Assembly (NCBI RefSeq): GCF_037975245.1
Contig: NC_092572.1
Span: forward strand, 16,622,269 to 16,686,268
Direction of reading: 5' to 3'
Source of the DNA: Apostichopus japonicus
Taxonomy: Eukaryota > Echinodermata > Holothuroidea > Aspidochirotida > Stichopodidae
Length of the DNA stretch: 64,000 bases
The stretch's first letter is position 1; each line of letters begins with the position of its first letter. Positions 18,701 to 31,700 of this stretch are shown here, piece after piece. The notes under the pieces are model-generated. The model had not been told where the DNA came from, made no database searches, and saw nothing but the letters and a program-made list of their open reading frames with translations. The position numbers and the translations under genes are program-made.

Positions 18701-21700
18701 GAGCTGTAAGTATTAGTTAATCCACCTAATATCTCAGTCCATACAGTGGCGCGATGACTCGGCGCACTGTACGAGCTGATGATCGAGACTCTCTTTTGCA
18801 TCCCTGGTTCGAACCCCGGGTGATGACGTCTTTTGCCGATCTTTTACAGCAAGTGCCTGCACGGGGAGCTGTAAGTATTAGTTAATCCACCTGATATCTC
18901 AGTCCATACAGTGGCGCGATGGCTCGGCGCACTGTACGAGCTGATGATCGAGACTCTCTTTTGCATCCCTGGTTCGAACCCCGGGTGATGACGTCTTTTG
19001 CCGATCTTTTACAGCAAGTGCATGCACGGGGAGCTGTAAGTTTTAGTTAATCCACCTAATATCTCAGTCCATACAGTGGCGCGATGGCTCGGCGCACTGT
19101 ACGAGCTGATGATCGAGACTCTCTTTTGCATCCCTGGTTTGAACCCCGGGTGATGACGTCTTTTGCCGATCTTTTACAGCAAGTGCCTGCACAAGGAGCT
19201 GTAAGTATTAGTTAATCCACCTAATATCTCAGTCCATACAGTGGCGCGATGGCTCGGCGCACTGTACGAGCTGATGATCGAGACTCTCTTTTGCATCCCT
19301 GGTTCGAACCCCGGGTGATGACGTCTTTTGCCGATCTTTTACAGCAAGTGCCTGCACGGGGAGCTGTAAGTATTAGTTAATCCACCTAATATCTCAGTCC
19401 ATACAGTGGCGCGATGGCTCGGCGCACTGTACGAGCTGATGATCGAGACTCTCTTTTGCATCCGTGGTTCGAACCCCGGGTATTGACGTCTTTTGCCGAT
19501 CTTTTACAGCAAGTGCCTACACGGGGAGCTGTAAGTATTAGTTAATCCACATAATATCTCAGTCCATACAGTGGCGCGATGGCTCGGCGCACTGTACGAG
19601 CTGATGATCGAGACTCTCTTTTGCATCCGTGGTTCGAACCCCGGGTGATGACGTCTTTTGCCGATCTTTTACAGCAAGTGCCTACACGGGGAGCTGTAAG
19701 TATTAGTTAATCCGCCTAATATCTCAGTCCATACAGTGGCGCGATGGCTCGGCGCACTGTACGAGCTGATGATCGAGACTCTCTTTTGCATCCGTGGTTC
19801 GAACCCCGGGTGATGACGTCTTTTGCCGATCTTTTACAGCAAGTGCCTACACGGGGAGCTGTAAGTATTAGTTAATCCGCCTAATATCTCAGTCCACACA
19901 GTGGCGCGATTGCTCGGCGCACTGTACGAGCTGATGATCGAGACTCTCTTTTGCATCCGTGGTTCGAACCCCGGGTGATGACGTCTTTTGCCGACCTGTT
20001 ACAGCAAGTGCCTACACGGGGAGCTGTAAGTATTAGTTAATCCGCCTAATATCTCAGTCCATACAGTGGCGCGATGACTCAGCGCACTGTACGAGCTGAT
20101 GATCGAGACTCTCTTTTGCATCCGTAATTTGAACCCCGGGTGATGACGTCTTTTGCCGATCTTTTACAGCAAGTGCCTACACGGGGAGCTGTAAGTTTTA
20201 GTTAATCCACCTAATATCTCAGTCCATACAGTGGCGCGATGGCTCGGCGCACTGTACGAGCTGATGATCGAGACTCTCTTTTGCATCCGTGGTTCGAACC
20301 CCGGGTGATGACGTCTTTTACAGCAAGTGCCTGCACGGGGAGCTGTAAGTATTAGTTAATCCACCTCATATTTCAGTCCATACAGTGGCGCGATGGCTCG
20401 GCGCACTGTACGAGCTGATGATCGAGACTCTCTTTTGCATCCCTGGTTCGAACCCCGGGTGATGACGTCTTTTGCCGATCTTTTACAGCAAGTGCCTACA
20501 CGGGGAGCTGTAAGTATTAGTTAATCCGCCTAATATCTCAGTCCATACAGTGGCGCGATGACTCAGCGCACTGTACGAGCTGATGATCGAGACTCTCTTT
20601 TGCATCCGTAATTTGAACCCCGGGTGATGACGTCTTTTGCCGATCTTTTACAGCAAGTGCCTACACGGGGAGCTGTAAGTATTAGTTAATCCGCCTAATA
20701 TCTCAGTCCACACAGTGGCGCGATTGCTCGGCGCACTGTACGAGCTGATGATCGAGACTCTCTTTTGCATCCGTGGTTCGAACCCCGGGTGATGACGTCT
20801 TTTGCCGACCTGTTACAGCAAGTGCCTACACGGGGAGCTGTAAGTATTAGTTAATCCGCCTAATATCTCAGTCCATACAGTGGCGCGATGACTCAGCGCA
20901 CTGTACGAGCTGATGATCGAGACTCTCTTTTGCATCCGTAATTTGAACCCCGGGTGATGACGTCTTTTGCCGATCTTTTACAGCAAGTGCCTACACGGGG
21001 AGCTGTAAGTATTAGTTAATCCACCTAATATCTCAGTCCATACAGTGGCGCGATGGCTCGGCGCACTGTACGAGCTGATGATCGAGACTCTCTTTTGCAT
21101 CCCTGGTTCGAACCCCGGGTGATGACGTCTTTTGCCGATCTTTTACAGCAAGTGCATGCACGGGGAGCTGTAAGTATTAGTTAATCCACCTAATATTTCA
21201 CAGTGGCGCGAAGGCTCGGCGCACTGTACGAGCTGATGATCGAGACTCTCTTTTGCATCCGTGGTTCGAACCCCGGGTGATGACGTCTTTTGCCGATCTT
21301 TTACAGCAAGTGCATACACGGGGAGCTGTAAGTATTAGTTAATCCACCTAATACCTCAGTCCATACAGTGGCGCGAAGGCTCGGCGCACTGTACGAGCTG
21401 ATGATCGAGACTCTCTTTTGCATCCGTGGTTCGAACCCCGGGTGATGACGTCTTTTGCCGATCTTTTACAGCAAGTGCCTACACGGGGAGCTGTAAGTAT
21501 AAGTTAATCCGCCTAATATCTCAGTCCATACAGTGGCGCGATGGCTCGGCGCACTGTACGAGCTGATGATCGAGACTCTCTTTTGCATCCGTGGTTCGAA
21601 CCCCGGGTGATGGCGTCTTTTGCCGATCTTTTACACAAAGTGCCTACACGGGGAGCTGTAAGTATTAGTTAATCCGCCTAATATCTCAGTCCATACAGTG

Positions 21701-22436
21701 GCGCGATGGCTCGGCGCACTGTACGAGCTGATGATCGAGACTCTCTTTTGCATCCGTGGTTCGAACCCCGGGTGATGACGTCTTTTGCCGATCTTTTACA
21801 GCAAGTGCCTACACGGGGAGCTGTAAGTATTAGTTAATCCGTATAATATCTCAGTCCATACAGTGGCGCGATGGCTCGGCGCACTGTACGAGCTGATGAT
21901 CGAGACTCTCTTTTGCATCCCTGGTTCGAACCCCGGGTGATGACGTCTTTTGCCGATCTTTTACAGCAAGTGCCTACACGGGGAGCTGTAAGTATTAGTT
22001 AATCCGCCTAATATCTCAGTCCACACAGTGGCGCGATTGCTCGGCGCACTGTACGAGCTGATGATCGAGACTCTCTTTTGCATCCGTGGTTCGAACCCCG
22101 GGTGATGACGTCTTTTGCCGACCTGTTACAGCAAGTGCCTACACGGGGAGCTGTAAGTATTAGTTAATCCGCCTAATATCTCAGTCCATACAGTGGCGCG
22201 ATGACTCAGCGCACTGTACGAGCTGATGATCGAGACTCTCTTTTGCATCCGTAATTTGAACCCCGGGTGATGACGTCTTTTGCCGATCTTTTACAGCAAG
22301 TGCCTACACGGGGAGCTGTAAGTATTAGTTAATCCACCTAATATCTCAGTCCATACAGTGGCGCGATGGCTCGGCGCACTGTACGAGCTGATGATCGAGA
22401 CTCTCTTTTGCATCCCTGGTTCGAACCCCGGGTGAT

Positions 22437-25400
22437 GACGTCTTTTACAGCAAGTGCCTGCACGGGGAGCTGTAAGTATTAGTTAATCCACCTAATATCT
22501 CAGTCCATACAGTGGCGCGATGGCTCGGCGCACTGTACGAGCTGATGATCGAGACTCTCTTTTGCATCCCTGGTTCGAACCCCGGGTGATGACGTCTTTT
22601 GCCGATCTTTTACAGCAAGTGCCTACACGGGGAGCTGTAAGTATTAGTTAATCCACCTCATATCTCAGTCCATACAGTGGCGCGATGGCTCGGCGCACTG
22701 TACGAGCTGATGATCGAGACTCTCTTTTGCATCCGTAATTTGAACCCCGGGTGATGACGTCTTTTGCCGATCTTTTACAGCAAGTGCCTGCACGGGGAGC
22801 TGTAAGTATTAGTTAATCCACCTAATATCTCAGTCCATACAGTGGCGCGATGACTCGGCGCACTGTACGAGCTGATGATCGAGACTCTCTTTTGCATCCC
22901 TGGTTCGAACCCCGGGTGATGACGTCTTTTGCCGATCTTTTACAGCAAGTGCCTGCACGGGGAGCTGTAAGTATTAGTTAATCCACCTAATATCTCAGTC
23001 CATACAGTGGCGCGATGGCTCGGCGCACTGTACGAGCTGATGATCGAGACTCTCTTTTGCATCCCTGGTTCGAACCCCGGGTGATGACGTCTTTTGCCGA
23101 TCTTTTACAGCAAGTGCATGCACGGGGAGCTGTAAGTTTTAGTTAATCCACCTAATATCTCAGTCCATACAGTGGCGCGATGGCTCGGCGCACTGTACGA
23201 GCTGATGATCGAGACTCTCTTTTGCATCCCTGGTTTGAACCCCGGGTGATGACGTCTTTTGCCGATCTTTTACAGCAAGTGCCTGCACAAGGAGCTGTAA
23301 GTATTAGTTAATCCACCTAATATCTCAGTCCATACAGTGGCGCGATGGCTCGGCGCACTGTACGAGCTGATGATCGAGACTCTCTTTTGCATCCCTGGTT
23401 CGAACCCCGGGTGATGACGTCTTTTGCCGATCTTTTACAGCAAGTGCCTGCACGGGGAGCTGTAAGTATTAGTTAATCCACCTAATATCTCAGTCCATAC
23501 AGTGGCGCGATGGCTCGGCGCACTGTACGAGCTGATGATCGAGACTCTCTTTTGCATCCGTGGTTCGAACCCCGGGTATTGACGTCTTTTGCCGATCTTT
23601 TACAGCAAGTGCCTACACGGGGAGCTGTAAGTATTAGTTAATCCACATAATATCTCAGTCCATACAGTGGCGCGATGGCTCGGCGCACTGTACGAGCTGA
23701 TGATCGAGACTCTCTTTTGCATCCGTGGTTCGAACCCCGGGTGATGACGTCTTTTGCCGATCTTTTACAGCAAGTGCCTACACGGGGAGCTGTAAGTATT
23801 AGTTAATCCGCCTAATATCTCAGTCCATACAGTGGCGCGATGGCTCGGCGCACTGTACGAGCTGATGATCGAGACTCTCTTTTGCATCCGTGGTTCGAAC
23901 CCCGGGTGATGACGTCTTTTGCCGATCTTTTACAGCAAGTGCCTACACGGGGAGCTGTAAGTATTAGTTAATCCACCTAATATCTCAGTCCATACAGTGG
24001 CGCGATGGCTCGGCGCACTGTACGAGCTGATGATCGAGACTCTCTTTTGCATCCCTGGTTCGAACCCCGGGTGATGACGTCTTTTACAGCAAGTGCCTGC
24101 ACGGGGAGCTGTAAGTATTAGTTAATCCACCTAATATCTCAGTCCATACAGTGGCGCGATGGCTCGGCGCACTGTACGAGCTGATGATCGAGACTCTCTT
24201 TTGCATCCCTGGTTCGAACCCCGGGTGATGACGTCTTTTGCCGATCTTTTACAGCAAGTGCCTGCACGGGGAGCTGTAAGTATTAGTTAATCCACCTCAT
24301 ATCTCAGTCCATACAGTGGCGCGATGGCTCGGCGCACTGTACGAGCTGATGATCGAGACTCTCTTTTGCATCCGTAATTTGAACCCCGGGTGATGACGTC
24401 TTTTGCCGATCTTTTACAGCAAGTGCCTGCACGGGGAGCTGTAAGTATTAGTTAATCCACCTAATATCTCAGTCCATACAGTGGCGCGATGACTCGGCGC
24501 ACTGTACGAGCTGATGATCGAGACTCTCTTTTGCATCCCTGGTTCGAACCCCGGGTGATGACGTCTTTTGCCGATCTTTTACAGCAAGTGCCTGCACGGG
24601 GAGCTGTAAGTATTAGTTAATCCACCTAATATCTCAGTCCATACAGTGGCGCGATGGCTCGGCGCACTGTACGAGCTGATGATCGAGACTCTCTTTTGCA
24701 TCCCTGGTTCGAACCCCGGGTGATGACGTCTTTTGCCGATCTTTTACAGCAAGTGCATGCACGGGGAGCTGTAAGTTTTAGTTAATCCACCTAATATCTC
24801 AGTCCATACAGTGGCGCGATGGCTCGGCGCACTGTACGAGCTGATGATCGAGACTCTCTTTTGCATCCCTGGTTTGAACCCCGGGTGATGACGTCTTTTG
24901 CCGATCTTTTACAGCAAGTGCCTGCACAAGGAGCTGTAAGTATTAGTTAATCCACCTAATATCTCAGTCCATACAGTGGCGCGATGGCTCGGCGCACTGT
25001 ACGAGCTGATGATCGAGACTCTCTTTTGCATCCCTGGTTCGAACCCCGGGTGATGACGTCTTTTGCCGATCTTTTACAGCAAGTGCCTGCACGGGGAGCT
25101 GTAAGTATTAGTTAATCCACCTAATATCTCAGTCCATACAGTGGCGCGATGGCTCGGCGCACTGTACGAGCTGATGATCGAGACTCTCTTTTGCATCCGT
25201 GGTTCGAACCCCGGGTATTGACGTCTTTTGCCGATCTTTTACAGCAAGTGCCTACACGGGGAGCTGTAAGTATTAGTTAATCCACATAATATCTCAGTCC
25301 ATACAGTGGCGCGATGGCTCGGCGCACTGTACGAGCTGATGATCGAGACTCTCTTTTGCATCCGTGGTTCGAACCCCGGGTGATGACGTCTTTTGCCGAT

Positions 25401-25714
25401 CTTTTACAGCAAGTGCCTACACGGGGAGCTGTAAGTATTAGTTAATCCGCCTAATATCTCAGTCCATACAGTGGCGCGATGGCTCGGCGCACTGTACGAG
25501 CTGATGATCGAGACTCTCTTTTGCATCCGTGGTTCGAACCCCGGGTGATGACGTCTTTTGCCGATCTTTTACAGCAAGTGCCTACACGGGGAGCTGTAAG
25601 TATTAGTTAATCCACCTAATATCTCAGTCCATACAGTGGCGCGATGGCTCGGCGCACTGTACGAGCTGATGATCGAGACTCTCTTTTGCATCCCTGGTTC
25701 GAACCCCGGGTGAT
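22437..25714 (+). repeat. Higher-order repeat, two tandem 1639-bp copies (10 monomers each)
   Basis: The 154-bp form beginning GACGTCTTTTACAG recurs at 22437, 24076 and 25715. GGGTATTGACG (23577 and 25216) and CTGGTTTGAACC (23228 and 24867) keep the same 1639-bp spacing. The length equals 10 x 165 minus 11. A third copy starts at 25715 but diverges near 26510. A 12-monomer, 1958-bp period then takes over (27174 against 25216; 28666 against 26708). Confidence 0.85.
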
Positions 25715-28700
25715 GACGTCTTTTACAGCAAGTGCCTGCACGGGGAGCTGTAAGTATTAGTTAATCCACCTAATATCTCAGTCCATACAGTGGCGCGATG
25801 GCTCGGCGCACTGTACGAGCTGATGATCGAGACTCTCTTTTGCATCCCTGGTTCGAACCCCGGGTGATGACGTCTTTTGCCGATCTTTTACAGCAAGTGC
25901 CTGCACGGGGAGCTGTAAGTATTAGTTAATCCACCTCATATCTCAGTCCATACAGTGGCGCGATGGCTCGGCGCACTGTACGAGCTGATGATCGAGACTC
26001 TCTTTTGCATCCGTAATTTGAACCCCGGGTGATGACGTCTTTTGCCGATCTTTTACAGCAAGTGCCTGCACGGGGAGCTGTAAGTATTAGTTAATCCACC
26101 TAATATCTCAGTCCATACAGTGGCGCGATGACTCGGCGCACTGTACGAGCTGATGATCGAGACTCTCTTTTGCATCCCTGGTTCGAACCCCGGGTGATGA
26201 CGTCTTTTGCCGATCTTTTACAGCAAGTGCCTGCACGGGGAGCTGTAAGTATTAGTTAATCCACCTAATATCTCAGTCCATACAGTGGCGCGATGGCTCG
26301 GCGCACTGTACGAGCTGATGATCGAGACTCTCTTTTGCATCCCTGGTTCGAACCCCGGGTGATGACGTCTTTTGCCGATCTTTTACAGCAAGTGCATGCA
26401 CGGGGAGCTGTAAGTTTTAGTTAATCCACCTAATATCTCAGTCCATACAGTGGCGCGATGGCTCGGCGCACTGTACGAGCTGATGATCGAGACTCTCTTT
26501 TGCATCCCTGGTTCGAACCCCGGGTGATGACGTCTTTTGCCGATCTTTTACAGCAAGTGCCTACACGGGGAGCTGTAAGTATTAGTTAATCCGCCTAATA
26601 TCTCAGTCCACACAGTGGCGCGATTGCTCGGCGCACTGTACGAGCTGATGATCGAGACTCTCTTTTGCATCCGTGGTTCGAACCCCGGGTGATGACGTCT
26701 TTTGCCGACCTGTTACAGCAAGTGCCTACACGGGGAGCTGTAAGTATTAGTTAATCCGCCTAATATCTCAGTCCATACAGTGGCGCGATGACTCAGCGCA
26801 CTGTACGAGCTGATGATCGAGACTCTCTTTTGCATCCGTAATTTGAACCCCGGGTGATGACGTCTTTTGCCGATCTTTTACAGCAAGTGCCTACACGGGG
26901 AGCTGTAAGTATTAGTTAATCCACCTAATATCTCAGTCCATACAGTGGCGCGATGGCTCGGCGCACTGTACGAGCTGATGATCGAGACTCTCTTTTGCAT
27001 CCCTGGTTCGAACCCCGGGTGATGACGTCTTTTACAGCAAGTGCCTGCACGGGGAGCTGTAAGTATTAGTTAATCCACCTAATATCTCAGTCCATACAGT
27101 GGCGCGATGGCTCGGCGCACTGTACGAGCTGATGATCGAGACTCTCTTTTGCATCCGTGGTTCGAACCCCGGGTATTGACGTCTTTTGCCGATCTTTTAC
27201 AGCAAGTGCCTACACGGGGAGCTGTAAGTATTAGTTAATCCACATAATATCTCAGTCCATACAGTGGCGCGATGGCTCGGCGCACTGTACGAGCTGATGA
27301 TCGAGACTCTCTTTTGCATCCGTGGTTCGAACCCCGGGTGATGACGTCTTTTGCCGATCTTTTACAGCAAGTGCCTACACGGGGAGCTGTAAGTATTAGT
27401 TAATCCGCCTAATATCTCAGTCCATACAGTGGCGCGATGGCTCGGCGCACTGTACGAGCTGATGATCGAGACTCTCTTTTGCATCCGTGGTTCGAACCCC
27501 GGGTGATGACGTCTTTTGCCGATCTTTTACAGCAAGTGCCTACACGGGGAGCTGTAAGTATTAGTTAATCCACCTAATATCTCAGTCCATACAGTGGCGC
27601 GATGGCTCGGCGCACTGTACGAGCTGATGATCGAGACTCTCTTTTGCATCCCTGGTTCGAACCCCGGGTGATGACGTCTTTTACAGCAAGTGCCTGCACG
27701 GGGAGCTGTAAGTATTAGTTAATCCACCTAATATCTCAGTCCATACAGTGGCGCGATGGCTCGGCGCACTGTACGAGCTGATGATCGAGACTCTCTTTTG
27801 CATCCCTGGTTCGAACCCCGGGTGATGACGTCTTTTGCCGATCTTTTACAGCAAGTGCCTGCACGGGGAGCTGTAAGTATTAGTTAATCCACTTCATATC
27901 TCAGTCCATACAGTGGCGCGATGGCTCGGCGCACTGTACGAGCTGATGATCGAGACTCTCTTTTGCATCCGTAATTTGAACCCCGGGTGATGACGTCTTT
28001 TGCCGATCTTTTACAGCAAGTGCCTGCACGGGGAGCTGTAAGTATTAGTTAATCCACCTAATATCTCAGTCCATACAGTGGCGCGATGACTCGGCGCACT
28101 GTACGAGCTGATGATCGAGACTCTCTTTTGCATCCCTGGTTCGAACCCCGGGTGATGACGTCTTTTGCCGATCTTTTACAGCAAGTGCCTGCACGGGGAG
28201 CTGTAAGTATTAGTTAATCCACCTAATATCTCAGTCCATACAGTGGCGCGATGGCTCGGCGCACTGTACGAGCTGATGATCGAGACTCTCTTTTGCATCC
28301 CTGGTTCGAACCCCGGGTGATGACGTCTTTTGCCGATCTTTTACAGCAAGTGCATGCACGGGGAGCTGTAAGTTTTAGTTAATCCACCTAATATCTCAGT
28401 CCATACAGTGGCGCGATGGCTCGGCGCACTGTACGAGCTGATGATCGAGACTCTCTTTTGCATCCCTGGTTCGAACCCCGGGTGATGACGTCTTTTGCCG
28501 ATCTTTTACAGCAAGTGCCTACACGGGGAGCTGTAAGTATTAGTTAATCCGCCTAATATCTCAGTCCACACAGTGGCGCGATTGCTCGGCGCACTGTACG
28601 AGCTGATGATCGAGACTCTCTTTTGCATCCGTGGTTCGAACCCCGGGTGATGACGTCTTTTGCCGACCTGTTACAGCAAGTGCCTACACGGGGAGCTGTA

Positions 28701-31700
28701 AGTATTAGTTAATCCGCCTAATATCTCAGTCCATACAGTGGCGCGATGACTCAGCGCACTGTACGAGCTGATGATCGAGACTCTCTTTTGCATCCGTAAT
28801 TTGAACCCCGGGTGATGACGTCTTTTGCCGATCTTTTACAGCAAGTGCCTACACGGGGAGCTGTAAGTATTAGTTAATCCACCTAATATCTCAGTCCATA
28901 CAGTGGCGCGATGGCTCGGCGCACTGTACGAGCTGATGATCGAGACTCTCTTTTGCATCCCTGGTTCGAACCCCGGGTGATGACGTCTTTTACAGCAAGT
29001 GCCTGCACGGGGAGCTGTAAGTATTAGTTAATCCACCTAATATCTCAGTCCATACAGTGGCGCGATGGCTCGGCGCACTGTACGAGCTGATGATCGAGAC
29101 TCTCTTTTGCATCCCTGGTTCGAACCCCGGGTGATGACGTCTTTTGCCGATCTTTTACAGCAAGTGCCTACACGGGGAGCTGTAAGTATTAGTTAATCCA
29201 CCTCATATCTCAGTCCATACAGTGGCGCGATGGCTCGGCGCACTGTACGAGCTGATGATCGAGACTCTCTTTTGCATCCGTAATTTGAACCCCGGGTGAT
29301 GACGTCTTTTGCCGATCTTTTACAGCAAGTGCCTGCACGGGGAGCTGTAAGTATTAGTTAATCCACCTAATATCTCAGTCCATACAGTGGCGCGATGACT
29401 CGGCGCACTGTACGAGCTGATGATCGAGACTCTCTTTTGCATCCCTGGTTCGAACCCCGGGTGATGACGTCTTTTGCCGATCTTTTACAGCAAGTGCCTG
29501 CACGGGGAGCTGTAAGTATTAGTTAATCCACCTAATATCTCAGTCCATACAGTGGCGCGATGGCTCGGCGCACTGTACGAGCTGATGATCGAGACTCTCT
29601 TTTGCATCCCTGGTTCGAACCCCGGGTGATGACGTCTTTTGCCGATCTTTTACAGCAAGTGCATGCACGGGGAGCTGTAAGTTTTAGTTAATCCACCTAA
29701 TATCTCAGTCCATACAGTGGCGCGATGGCTCGGCGCACTGTACGAGCTGATGATCGAGACTCTCTTTTGCATCCCTGGTTTGAACCCCGGGTGATGACGT
29801 CTTTTGCCGATCTTTTACAGCAAGTGCCTGCACAAGGAGCTGTAAGTATTAGTTAATCCACCTAATATCTCAGTCCATACAGTGGCGCGATGGCTCGGCG
29901 CACTGTACGAGCTGATGATCGAGACTCTCTTTTGCATCCCTGGTTCGAACCCCGGGTGATGACGTCTTTTGCCGATCTTTTACAGCAAGTGCCTGCACGG
30001 GGAGCTGTAAGTATTAGTTAATCCACCTAATATCTCAGTCCATACAGTGGCGCGATGGCTCGGCGCACTGTACGAGCTGATGATCGAGACTCTCTTTTGC
30101 ATCCGTGGTTCGAACCCCGGGTATTGACGTCTTTTGCCGATCTTTTACAGCAAGTGCCTACACGGGGAGCTGTAAGTATTAGTTAATCCACATAATATCT
30201 CAGTCCATACAGTGGCGCGATGGCTCGGCGCACTGTACGAGCTGATGATCGAGACTCTCTTTTGCATCCGTGGTTCGAACCCCGGGTGATGACGTCTTTT
30301 GCCGATCTTTTACAGCAAGTGCCTACACGGGGAGCTGTAAGTATTAGTTAATCCGCCTAATATCTCAGTCCATACAGTGGCGCGATGGCTCGGCGCACTG
30401 TACGAGCTGATGATCGAGACTCTCTTTTGCATCCGTGGTTCGAACCCCGGGTGATGACGTCTTTTGCCGATCTTTTACAGCAAGTGCCTACACGGGGAGC
30501 TGTAAGTATTAGTTAATCCGCCTAATATCTCAGTCCACACAGTGGCGCGATTGCTCGGCGCACTGTACGAGCTGATGATCGAGACTCTCTTTTGCATCCG
30601 TGGTTCGAACCCCGGGTGATGACGTCTTTTGCCGACCTGTTACAGCAAGTGCCTACACGGGGAGCTGTAAGTATTAGTTAATCCGCCTAATATCTCAGTC
30701 CATACAGTGGCGCGATGACTCAGCGCACTGTACGAGCTGATGATCGAGACTCTCTTTTGCATCCGTAATTTGAACCCCGGGTGATGACGTCTTTTGCCGA
30801 TCTTTTACAGCAAGTGCCTACACGGGGAGCTGTAAGTATTAGTTAATCCACCTAATATCTCAGTCCATACAGTGGCGCGATGGCTCGGCGCACTGTACGA
30901 GCTGATGATCGAGACTCTCTTTTGCATCCGTGGTTCGAACCCCGGGTGATGACGTCTTTTACAGCAAGTGCCTGCACGGGGAGCTGTAAGTATTAGTTAA
31001 TCCACCTCATATTTCAGTCCATACAGTGGCGCGATGGCTCGGCGCACTGTACGAGCTGATGATCGAGACTCTCTTTTGCATCCCTGGTTCGAACCCCGGG
31101 TGATGACGTCTTTTGCCGATCTTTTACAGCAAGTGCCTACACGGGGAGCTGTAAGTATTAGTTAATCCGCCTAATATCTCAGTCCATACAGTGGCGCGAT
31201 GACTCAGCGCACTGTACGAGCTGATGATCGAGACTCTCTTTTGCATCCGTAATTTGAACCCCGGGTGATGACGTCTTTTGCCGATCTTTTACAGCAAGTG
31301 CCTACACGGGGAGCTGTAAGTATTAGTTAATCCGCCTAATATCTCAGTCCACACAGTGGCGCGATTGCTCGGCGCACTGTACGAGCTGATGATCGAGACT
31401 CTCTTTTGCATCCGTGGTTCGAACCCCGGGTGATGACGTCTTTTGCCGACCTGTTACAGCAAGTGCCTACACGGGGAGCTGTAAGTATTAGTTAATCCGC
31501 CTAATATCTCAGTCCATACAGTGGCGCGATGACTCAGCGCACTGTACGAGCTGATGATCGAGACTCTCTTTTGCATCCGTAATTTGAACCCCGGGTGATG
31601 ACGTCTTTTGCCGATCTTTTACAGCAAGTGCCTACACGGGGAGCTGTAAGTATTAGTTAATCCACCTAATATCTCAGTCCATACAGTGGCGCGATGGCTC

